A DNA stretch of 42,042 nt, from contig JBMNRC010000023.1 of NCBI GenBank assembly GCA_050944455.1, forward strand, positions 1-42,042, read 5' to 3'. Shown one piece after another: positions 24,520-31,819 of this stretch. Source of the stretch: Anthropogastromicrobium sp050944455 (lineage in GTDB: Bacteria > Bacillota > Clostridia > Lachnospirales > Lachnospiraceae). Numbering within the stretch: the first letter of the stretch is position 1; each line of letters starts with the position of its first letter. Under the pieces are notes generated by a model. It did not search any database, was not told where the DNA came from, and saw only the letters and a program-made list of their open reading frames with translations. A program made the translations under genes and the position numbers.

Positions 24520-25811
24520 ATGTTTACAGAATTGCTGAAAGAAGGGACATCCCCCTATATGGCGGCGGGATTTGTGCGCAGAAAACTTGAGGAGGCGGCC
24601 AGCCCGTTTTGCGGACTGTCCCTGACAGAACCGTGGAGACTGGAACCGGGGCGGAATTATTATGTGGATCTCGACGCAGCGGTGATCGCCTTCCGGGTGC
24701 CGGAAAAGACTTCCGCAATGACCGGCGGGTCCGGGAAACCCGGGAAGCCCGGCCTCCGCGTCTCGGCGCTCCATCTGGATTTCCCGGGCCTGCGCATAAA
24801 AGCTGATCCGGACATGACGCTGGACGGCTGCGGGAGAATCAATACCGAAGTCACGGCGGCGCCATCGACAATACGTGGCTGGACCGCCCGCTCGGCGTAT
24901 CCGGAGTGGTGACGCTGGACTCCGGGGATCCTTTCCATCCGGATACCGTGTTTTACAACAGCGGACGGTCGCTGCTTGTGATCCCGAACCTGGCCATCCA
25001 CATGGACAGAACGATCAACGAGGGTAAGCCGGTCAATCACCAGACGCAGCTGATTCCGCTGTTTACGACGGAGGCTTCCGGGCATGATTTCGCCGATTTC
25101 CTGGCGGCGGAGACCGGAGCTTCGGACGCGTCCCGGATTCTCGCCTGGGACCTGACGGTGTACAACTGCGACCAGCCGGCGCTTGTGGGACGGGAACAGG
25201 ATATCCTGTCGTCCCCGCGCATCGACAACCTTTCCTCCGCGGCGGCCTGTCTCGAGGCGATGGTGCGGGAAGATCCGGCACAGTCTCTGGAGATCGCGGC
25301 GTTCTTCAATCATGAGGAGATCGGAAGCTGCACGAAGCAGGGGGCGGATTCCGAGATCCTGCGGGACGTTGTCGCCAGGATCTGCGGCGCCCTGGGATTC
25401 ACGGAGGAGGAGAAACTGAGGATGATTTACGGAGGCTTCCTCGTCTCCGCGGACGTGGCTCACGCTTTCCACCCGAATTATCCGGAGAAGGCGGATCCGA
25501 CGAACCGCCCTGTGATGAACCGCGGTTTCGCGATCAAGGAGGCTTTCTCCCAGTCGTATACGACCGATCCGAAGGGGATCGGCATCGCGGAGGCCATCTG
25601 CCGGAAAAACGGCATTCCGTACCAGAGGTATTTCAACCGCTCGGATATCCGCGGCGGGCGCACGCTATGCGCGTTCATCGATTCATCGCTCCCGATGCAG
25701 GCGGTCGATATCGGCATTCCGATCCTCGGCATGCATTCCGCCAGGGAAACCTGCGGAATGAAAGACTATGATTCCCTGAGGGATTTCCTGATGGCGTTCT
25801 ATCGTGAGTGA
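24520..25811 (+). pseudogene. M18 aspartyl aminopeptidase, broken by a single frameshift
   Basis: Two frames together make one M18 aminopeptidase, a cytoplasmic di-zinc exopeptidase. Frame one, from ATG 24520, runs to RINTEV and has the HxD zinc block ALHLDFPGLRIK. It then goes out of frame and stops at 24912. Frame two reads on as GGAIDNTWLDRPLGVSGVVTLDSG and continues through FFNHEEIGS, SADVAHAFHPN, and GRTLCAFIDSSLP...GIPILGMHSARETCG to the stop at 25811. The missing base is at 24852/24853, where the family has EVYGG (GTC-TAC expected, GTC-AC present). There is no homopolymer or slippery heptamer. A short Gly/Lys insert (GGSGKPGKPG) lies in the first part. It is a recent pseudogene or a sequence error. 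Confidence 0.88.
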
Positions 25812-25958
25812 GGAAGAACCGGTCCGGAACTCAGCCGCGCAGTCAAAAGCCTACGGGGCTTGCCGGTCCGCGGGGCATCTGAGGGATAGCATGAGATCAG
25901 AGCCTGAGCCTGCGGGGAGGTGTCCGGGCCTGCGGGGCTTGCGGCCCCGAAAACCAAA

Positions 25959-26012
25959 AACAGCGGTTCTGCGATCGTGGCTTATCACGATTGGCAGAAC
26001 CGCTGTTCTTTT
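25959..26012. terminator. Bidirectional terminator between the M18 and VanW genes
   Basis: A long stem (AACAGCGGTTCTGC with GCAGAACCGCTGTT, 25959-26007, plus inner pairing) has A-rich bases before it and CTTTTT after it, so it can act on both strands. The rest of 25812-26124 holds no gene. Confidence 0.88.
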
Positions 26013-26124
26013 TGCCTTTGATTGCTGACTGCGCCTTCGGCTGCTTACCGCGCGGTAAGCAGATCAGCATGGCGCCTGCTTTCCGAAATTTCCGGATTTA
26101 TTCCGGCTGCTGTCCGTTCCGGCG

Positions 26125-27717
26125 TTAAGGAGTATAGTTCTCGTCCGCTGTCGCGGGATTCCACACTTCGCCGTTCTTGAAGGTGATGTAGTGGTAGATG
26201 TCGTAGCCGAGGTAGCGGTAGACGCCATTGCCTGTTGTATCCTCAACCAGCTGGTTGGTGACATTGCAGTCGGAAGCGACGTACAGCGTACCGGTCATCG
26301 CCCGGTAATGGTCAGAATTCCATTGCGTGACCTCGGTTTCGGTCTCCACGCCGGTTGTCGGGTCGGTGATGTAGACGTGCTTGTAGGAAACCGCGGTGAC
26401 CTCAGGGTGAACCTCGACCTCCGCGTAAGTTTTCTGGGAAACGTCGGCGTCAGGGCCGTAGGTCGCGATCGTATCGTCCACGACCACGTTGTAGAGCGGA
26501 TCGGGGAAATTGACCGAAGTCACTTCATAGCTGAAATCAACTCTCCGGGTGAGATCCTGGTCGATACCCCAGATATTGCAGTAGATAGTGTCGCCGTCAA
26601 CCCACATTTCGATATAGATCGGGTTCTCCAGGTCGTTGCGGAACTGCAGATCCGGTCCTCCCGTAGATACGCTGGCGTCCAGCGCCGGCGGCACATAGGT
26701 GACCAGCATCGAATGGGCCGAACGCTTGGTGATGGTAATTTCGGCGCGGATCAGGGCGTTGTACAGCGTGGTTGTCGTCTGGCAGACACCGCCGCCGATC
26801 GCGGGAACCTGCTGCCCGTTCGCGTAACCCGGAGCGGTCAGGTATCCGTTCGCTTCCGTCTGCTCTCCGTAAAGGTCCAGAGCGGAAGCGGATTCGCCCG
26901 GCAGCAGGATCGTTCCGTTGACGCGGGACGCCGAAAGCTCAATGTTATGCGCGCGGTTCTCAATGCCGAGGCCGCTCGTGGAGTAGGAGCCGAGCGGAGT
27001 CGCGGTGAAGGTGAAGTTTACGCTCGTATACTGGGGAGTCAGCGTGGTGTACGGCAGATCATAGACCAGCTCGTCGGTGCTGTCCCAGTCGCTGATCAGG
27101 GTGGTCAGCTCCGACGTGATGGCGTCGACGTCAAAGGACTGCCCGTAAACCTCAGGGATGATCTCGAAGCCTGAGGACGTTTTGGTGACGGACGCGTTGA
27201 CCGGATCCGCGTAAAAGTAGTTGGCCAGATCCGTGATGACCTGCTGCAGGGTGGCCTGGTCGAAGGTCATTTCGATCTCCAGATTCACCGGATTGTTTTC
27301 CAGGTCCTTCTGCATCTTGTACTGGTCGATGAAATTGCCGGACGTGATGTACTGCGTGAGAGTATCCTTGATCTCGGGATTCGCTATCGTGACGCCGAAA
27401 CTGGCGCCGTTGTAGTTGTACACGTTCGATTCGAAAACCGTGAGGGTGATGGCCCGGTTCTGACGGGCGGTCACGTAACTGTCGATCCAGGCGTCCGCCT
27501 CTTCGAGGGTCATGTTCTCAAGGCTCTGGCCTTCCACCGAAATTCCCTTCAGAAAAACCGGATCTCCGCCGGTGCGGACGTTGATGTTGTATTCTTTTGT
27601 GCTGGCGTCCGTGACAGAAGTTTCGTCAGCGAGCGTGCTGACAGCCTGAACCGCGGACAAGCCCGCCATCACTGACAGGCCGGCCAGCAAGGGAACGAAA
27701 ACTTTAATCAGCTTCAT
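26125..27717 (-). CDS. Secreted VanW-family protein
   Basis: A 530-residue exported protein. Start ATG 27717 gives a clear signal peptide (MKLIKVFVPLLAGLSVMAGLSAVQA), with AAGGAG upstream. Residues about 60-290 contain two putative peptidoglycan-binding (PG_binding_4-like) segments. The VanW domain follows: ILLPGESASALDLYGEQTEANGYLTAPGYANGQQVPAIGGGVCQTTTTLYNA, then AHSMLVTYVPPALDASVSTGGPDLQFRNDLENPIYIEM. The last 100 residues are a beta-rich G5-like tail. The family is linked to cell wall biology; vanW occurs in some glycopeptide-resistance clusters, but its function is not known, and no van genes are here. It is monocistronic and divergent from the HD gene. Confidence 0.85.
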   Translation of the reverse strand: MKLIKVFVPLLAGLSVMAGLSAVQAVSTLADETSVTDASTKEYNINVRTGGDPVFLKGISVEGQSLENMTLEEADAWIDSYVTARQNRAITLTVFESNVYNYNGASFGVTIANPEIKDTLTQYITSGNFIDQYKMQKDLENNPVNLEIEMTFDQATLQQVITDLANYFYADPVNASVTKTSSGFEIIPEVYGQSFDVDAITSELTTLISDWDSTDELVYDLPYTTLTPQYTSVNFTFTATPLGSYSTSGLGIENRAHNIELSASRVNGTILLPGESASALDLYGEQTEANGYLTAPGYANGQQVPAIGGGVCQTTTTLYNALIRAEITITKRSAHSMLVTYVPPALDASVSTGGPDLQFRNDLENPIYIEMWVDGDTIYCNIWGIDQDLTRRVDFSYEVTSVNFPDPLYNVVVDDTIATYGPDADVSQKTYAEVEVHPEVTAVSYKHVYITDPTTGVETETEVTQWNSDHYRAMTGTLYVASDCNVTNQLVEDTTGNGVYRYLGYDIYHYITFKNGEVWNPATADENYTP

Positions 27718-28015
27718 TACCTGAGTAACTCCTTCCTGAAATACATCACAGAGAATAGCATAAAAATCCAAAAATGCACAGAGGCGGATTCTTAAGAAAT
27801 TCTTTCGATTTGTTCTATGCTTTGTAGCACACAGTACAGTAAAACACCAATCCCTCAGGCCGCAGTGTCCGCGGCGCTGTCCTGTATCCGGCCGCGCCGC
27901 GGCTTTCACCGTCTCATGGACGAAAAGCCAAAGTTTGGGTATACTTTGCAGTATGCGGACAGTTCCGGGAAACGCCGTCGGCCGCCCGGGAGTCTGCTCC
28001 GCGATTGGAGGTACC

Positions 28016-28582
28016 ATGCCGGATCACATTACAACATACACCGGCCAGTGGTTTTATCCCACGCAGCCGGATCCCGAAGCCATTCATATCGAAGATATCG
28101 CCCATGCCCTTCCCATGATCTGCCGGGGAAACGGGCACGTGAAAAAGTTTTTCTCCGTGGGGGAACACTGCATTCTGTGCGCCAGGGAGGCGCAGGCCCG
28201 CGGATATTCCGACCGTGTTGTGCTGGCCTGCCTGCTGCACGACGCCAGCGAGTGCTACATGTCGGATGTGCCGAGGCCGTTCAAAAAGATGCTGCCGGAG
28301 TACATTGAGAGTGAAAACCGCCTGCTGGACCTGATCTATGAAAAATACCTGGGCAGTCCCCTTACGGACGGGGAACAGAAGCAGCTGAAGGGAATTGACG
28401 ACGACCTTCTGTGGTACGACCTGAAATATCTGCTGAACGAGGAGTGCGGGCCGCAGCCGGAGGTTCATGTGCGGAGTTCCTACGAATGGATCCCGTTTGA
28501 ACGGGTGACGGAAGAATATCTGGCCATTTTCCGGGAGTACAGCAGCCGGCTGGCGCGGATGCGGGATACGGATTCAGAGTGA
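28016..28582 (+). CDS. HD-domain phosphohydrolase (YfbR-like)
   Basis: A 188-residue HD-superfamily metal-dependent phosphohydrolase. The metal motif residues are His in KKFFSVGEHCILCA, the HD pair in ACLLHDASECYMSDVPRPFK, and Asp in GIDDDLLWYDLKYLL. The layout fits YfbR-like 5'-nucleotidases or similar house-cleaning enzymes. I start at ATG 28016, which follows TTGGAGG by 5 bases. It is followed by a hairpin with a T run, then by the 57-bp repeats. Confidence 0.85.
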   Translation: MPDHITTYTGQWFYPTQPDPEAIHIEDIAHALPMICRGNGHVKKFFSVGEHCILCAREAQARGYSDRVVLACLLHDASECYMSDVPRPFKKMLPEYIESENRLLDLIYEKYLGSPLTDGEQKQLKGIDDDLLWYDLKYLLNEECGPQPEVHVRSSYEWIPFERVTEEYLAIFREYSSRLARMRDTDSE

Positions 28583-28585
28583 CCG

Positions 28586-28614
28586 GGGCAGGGTTTCTGC
28601 CCGGCCCGTTTTTT
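28586..28614 (+). terminator. Terminator after the HD gene
   Basis: GGGCAG/CTGCCC (28586-28591, 28597-28602) with outer GC pairs is followed by TTTTTT (28609-28614). Confidence 0.75.
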
Positions 28615-28626
28615 CCGGACAGCAAA

Positions 28627-28875
28627 CCCGTTTCCAACTGGCCGCTGTTCCGGCCTGCTGCCGGCTTTCCAAAGTGAGAACCCGTTTCCGGCCGGCGGCT
28701 TGTTCCGGCCCGCCGACGCCGGTATCCGAAGAGAGAGCCCGCTGCCGGCCGGCGGCTGTTCCGGCATGCTGCTGCCGGCTTTCCAAAGTGAGAACCCGTT
28801 TCCGGCCGGCGGCTTGTTCCGGCCCGCCGACGCCGGTATCCGAAGAGAGAGCCCGCTGCCGGCCGGCGGCTGTTC
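28627..28875. repeat. Tandem 57-bp repeats, with a perfect 107-bp duplication
   Basis: About four and a half units of 57 bp begin at 28627 (shorter, diverged), 28681, 28738, 28795 and 28852. Each holds CCCG-TTCC/CTGCC-GGCCGGCGGC-TGTTCCGGC. Units alternate between two forms, so 28655-28761 and 28769-28875 are identical over 107 bp with period 114. The last unit ends at a TATACT (28879-28884) just upstream of the permease gene. Both strands are open because 57 is a multiple of three, but no start site or family supports a protein. Confidence 0.95.
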
Positions 28876-28928
28876 TGATATACTGCTGAAGTTTTCCTTC
28901 GCGGGGAGAGAACGGAGAAAGAAACGAA

Positions 28929-30071
28929 ATGGATAACCTGCTGTTTTCATTAAACGCTACTCTGCCGGTGTTCCTGCTGATGATGATTGGCTGGGGGTTC
29001 CGCAGAACCGGCATTATCAGCGGCCGGTTCGCTTCGGACATGAACACCTTTGTGTTTAAAATCGCGCTGCCGGTGAGCCTGTTCACAGAACTTTACAATG
29101 TGGATTTTTTTGAGGTCTGGGACACCCGCTTTGTCGTGTTCTGCTTCCTCGCGACGCTGGCTTCCGCCGCGATCGCCTGGGGGATGGCAAAACTGCTGAA
29201 AGACCGCGGACAGCGCGGCGAGTTCATCCAGGGAGCGTACCGCAGCAGCGCGTCCCTGCTGGGAATGGCCTACATTGAGCTGCTGTACGGTCACGTGACT
29301 TACGGCTCGCTGATGATGATCGGCTGCGTTCCGCTCTACAACGTTCTGGCGGTGATCGTGCTGACGATGCCGGAGGAGAGCGGGGAGCGGAACCGGGGCG
29401 GAGAAGGCAATGGCCTGGCCGCCAGCCGCGGAGATGCGGGCAGCGGATCGGGCATCGCCGGCATGGACAACGGCAGCGGCGGCCAAAGCAGCGCAGCTGG
29501 CAATGGAGGGAGCGGCAGCTCCGGCGTGATCGTGAACGGAGTGATCGTGAACGGCGTCAACAGCAGCGCCGCCCGCGGAAACGGCAGCGGGAAAGGCCGC
29601 AGAATCCGCAGGCTCCTGATCGGGATCGTCACAAACCCGATTATCCTCGGCATCATGATCGGCTTCGCATGGGCGCTGCTCCGGATTCCGATGCCGGAGT
29701 TCGCGAGTACCACGCTGAACTTTATCGGACGCACGGCCACTCCGCTCGGCCTGCTGGCGATGGGGGCGTCGCTGGATTTCGGAAAGATGTTTCATGATAT
29801 CAGGCCCGCGCTGGCGGCTTCATTTCTCAAGCTGGTCGGATTTGCCGCGATTTTCATTCCGATCGCAGCAGCCCTCGGCTTCCGGGGCGAAAAACTGGCC
29901 GCGGTGCTGATCATGCTGGGATCCGCGTCCACGGTGGCAGGCTACGTGATGGCGAAGAATATGGGCCATGAGGGAACGCTGTCGGCTTCGGTGGTGATGA
30001 TCACGACGTTCTTCTGCTCCTTCACGCTCACCCTGTGGATCACGCTGCTGCGGGGCATGGGGCTTCTGTAA
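28929..30071 (+). CDS. AEC-family permease with a low-complexity loop
   Basis: A 380-residue membrane transporter of the auxin efflux carrier family, which exports organic acids or malonate-type compounds in bacteria. About ten hydrophobic segments form two bundles: MDNLLFSLNATLPVFLLMMIGWGFRRTG, LPVSLFTELYN, then FIGRTATPLGLLAMGASLDF and a C-terminal bundle with LGSASTVAGYVMAKNMG. The central cytoplasmic loop, about 149-227, is greatly lengthened and made of Gly, Ser, Asn and Ala (GGEGNGLAASRGDAGSGSG; VIVNG twice). Family proteins have about 310 residues, so the loop is the extra part. It lies just after the 57-bp repeats. Confidence 0.9.
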   Translation: MDNLLFSLNATLPVFLLMMIGWGFRRTGIISGRFASDMNTFVFKIALPVSLFTELYNVDFFEVWDTRFVVFCFLATLASAAIAWGMAKLLKDRGQRGEFIQGAYRSSASLLGMAYIELLYGHVTYGSLMMIGCVPLYNVLAVIVLTMPEESGERNRGGEGNGLAASRGDAGSGSGIAGMDNGSGGQSSAAGNGGSGSSGVIVNGVIVNGVNSSAARGNGSGKGRRIRRLLIGIVTNPIILGIMIGFAWALLRIPMPEFASTTLNFIGRTATPLGLLAMGASLDFGKMFHDIRPALAASFLKLVGFAAIFIPIAAALGFRGEKLAAVLIMLGSASTVAGYVMAKNMGHEGTLSASVVMITTFFCSFTLTLWITLLRGMGLL

Positions 30072-30259
30072 GCTTTTCCGGCAGCCCGGATATCTGCCTT
30101 TCGGCGGACGGAGGGTCTGAGACACCGGGGACGGCGGAAACGCTGTAAGCTGCGGGAACGCTGAAAGGGATGGGCAGGCCGGAAACGAAAGAAACGCCGA
30201 CGGCACCGGACCGCGGAAAACGGCCTGCGCTGACAGCCCCGGATTTCTTTTTCATCCTC

Positions 30260-30288
30260 TCGACAACGGCACCGAATTTTTTTATGAT
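30260..30288 (+). promoter_or_regulatory. Promoter of the rhomboid gene
   Basis: TCGACA (30260-30265) and TATGAT (30283-30288) are separated by 17 bp. Transcription would start near 30295 and the leader of about 110 nt contains both copies of the 26-bp repeat. Confidence 0.6.
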
Positions 30289-30305
30289 AGTGGCATCATT
30301 GATCG

Positions 30306-30390
30306 CTGCCGTCTGCCGCGCAGGAGTGAAGATCAGCGTCAGGGCACCTGCCAGGGCCATTATCCTGCCATCTGCCGCGCGGGAGTGAAG
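30306..30390. repeat. Two 26-bp direct repeats with 33-bp spacer in the rhomboid leader
   Basis: 30306-30331 and 30365-30390 are identical at 24 of 26 bases (CTGCC-TCTGCCGCGC-GGAGTGAAG). The spacer is exactly 33 bp. The second copy ends in the purine-rich stretch that serves as ribosome binding site. The rest of 30072-30403 shows no gene. Confidence 0.85.
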
Positions 30391-30403
30391 GAAAACTTAC
30401 AGT

Positions 30404-31003
30404 ATGGAGCAATTCAATTTTCAGTTTTACTGGTCGTACCTGATTATCCTGGCGAACGTCATCGTGTTCATTCTGGAAACCATCCGGGGCGGGAGCACGA
30501 AAACGGAAAACGCCGTGCGCTTTGGCGCGCAGTCCTGCCAGCTTCTGGGCGACGGACAGTGGTATCGGCTGTTCACTTCGATGTTTGTGCATTTCGGTTT
30601 TCTGCATCTGGCCTGCAATATGTACGCCCTGTATCAGCTCGGCCCGGATGTGGAAACGCTGCTGAACGTCTGGTATTTTCTGATTATCTACTTCGGCTCA
30701 GGGATCTGCGGAAATCTTCTCACCTACTTTGTGGGAACGAAAAGCGGAAGGGACAGCATTTCAGCCGGCGCGTCCGGAGCGATTTTCGGGCTGTTCGGAA
30801 CATTCCTGGCGCTGTACCTCATTCCCGAAACCCGCGATTTCGTCAACGCCGGAAGCCTGCTGCAGACGCTGGTCATCAACCTGATCTACGGGATCGTCAA
30901 CCGGAGAATCAATCTGTGGGCCCATCTCGGAGGACTGGCCGGCGGAACGGTTCTGTCGCTGGTCATCATCGGGGGAATCCTGCGCGGATGGTTTCCGGTG
31001 TGA
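30404..31003 (+). CDS. Rhomboid-family intramembrane serine protease
   Basis: A 199-residue six-helix membrane protease. The catalytic Ser S124 is in GASGAIFG and the His H174 in LWAHLGGLAGG; the oxyanion-side HxxxN motif is HLACN (68-72). TMFVHF-like HFGFLHLACNMYALYQLGPDVE is the typical helix 2 block. It cuts membrane-anchored proteins; the substrate is unknown. The ATG follows AAGGA by about 11 bases. The overlapping frame at 30385 is out of phase and lacks these motifs. Confidence 0.93.
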   Translation: MEQFNFQFYWSYLIILANVIVFILETIRGGSTKTENAVRFGAQSCQLLGDGQWYRLFTSMFVHFGFLHLACNMYALYQLGPDVETLLNVWYFLIIYFGSGICGNLLTYFVGTKSGRDSISAGASGAIFGLFGTFLALYLIPETRDFVNAGSLLQTLVINLIYGIVNRRINLWAHLGGLAGGTVLSLVIIGGILRGWFPV

Positions 31004-31139
31004 TGCCGGGGAAGAAACCGGCCCTCCCGCCCGAATGCCGCAGACTGCGGTTTCACAGGGAGAGAAGGAAATAGAACAGAGATGAAATCGCGGCGCCGTC
31101 GAAATATCGGCATCTCTGCCGCGGAAGAAAGGAGTTTTT

Positions 31140-31718
31140 ATGATTGAGAATCTTGTATTGCAGTCGAGAAGCTGCCGCGGATACGATGAAAGCGTTCATC
31201 TGACCCGGAAACAGCTGGAGGATTTTGTCAGCTGCGCGCGCCTCTGCCCGTCCAGCGGGAACAAACAGCCGCTCAGATATTATATCGCCTGGGAGGACGC
31301 GGACGTCGCGAAGATCCTGAAATGCACAAAATGGGCGGCAGCCCTGCCGCAGATACATCTCCCGCACGAGGGACAGAACCCGACGGCCTTTATCGTGATC
31401 TGCCAGGATACCTCGATCGATCCTGATCTGCTCCGCTACCAGAGGGACGTGGGCATCGTTGCGCAGACGATCATGCTGAGGGCCGTGGAGGAGGGCTACC
31501 GCGGATGCATGATCGGGAATTTTCAGGCTTCCGCCCTGCATGAAGCGCTTCATCTGGCGGACAGCATCCGCCCTCAGCTGTGTCTCGCGCTGGGGAAGTC
31601 GGTCGAGACCGTGAAGCTGACGGACGTCCCGGAAGACGGAAATACCAATTATTACCGCGACGAAAACGACGTCCATTATGTTCCGAAGAGAAAACTGGAA
31701 GACCTGCTTCTGGACTGA
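31140..31718 (+). CDS. Nitroreductase-family protein
   Basis: A 192-residue FMN-dependent oxidoreductase of the nitroreductase superfamily. The opening ENLVLQSRSCRGYDESVHLTRKQLEDFVSCARLCPSSGNKQPLRYYI has the FMN-contacting Arg/Ser and Ser-Asn-Q blocks. RDVGIVAQTIMLRAVEEGYRGCMIGNF is the second FMN region. Physiological substrates of this family are often unknown. AAGGAG precedes the ATG by 6 bases. It lies 137 bases after the rhomboid gene and may share its transcript; no terminator was found between them. Confidence 0.87.
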   Translation: MIENLVLQSRSCRGYDESVHLTRKQLEDFVSCARLCPSSGNKQPLRYYIAWEDADVAKILKCTKWAAALPQIHLPHEGQNPTAFIVICQDTSIDPDLLRYQRDVGIVAQTIMLRAVEEGYRGCMIGNFQASALHEALHLADSIRPQLCLALGKSVETVKLTDVPEDGNTNYYRDENDVHYVPKRKLEDLLLD

Positions 31719-31819
31719 TCCGGGGACGGAGCGCCCGAAGCCGTCCGGATTCGCCGGAAAAAATTAAATGAAGGAAGATGAGTCCGGACGGCAGGGAAGA
31801 AGACGGGAGGAATGACCGG

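Noticed and set aside
24520..25811. Programmed frameshifting in the M18 gene
   Set aside because: No slippery heptamer, stimulating hairpin or internal ribosome-binding-like site is visible at the shift.
28674..28889. A repetitive 19-residue-period protein from the 57-bp repeats
   Set aside because: Frames are open on both strands only because 57 is divisible by three; there is no start site, and the repeats lie between a terminator and a promoter.
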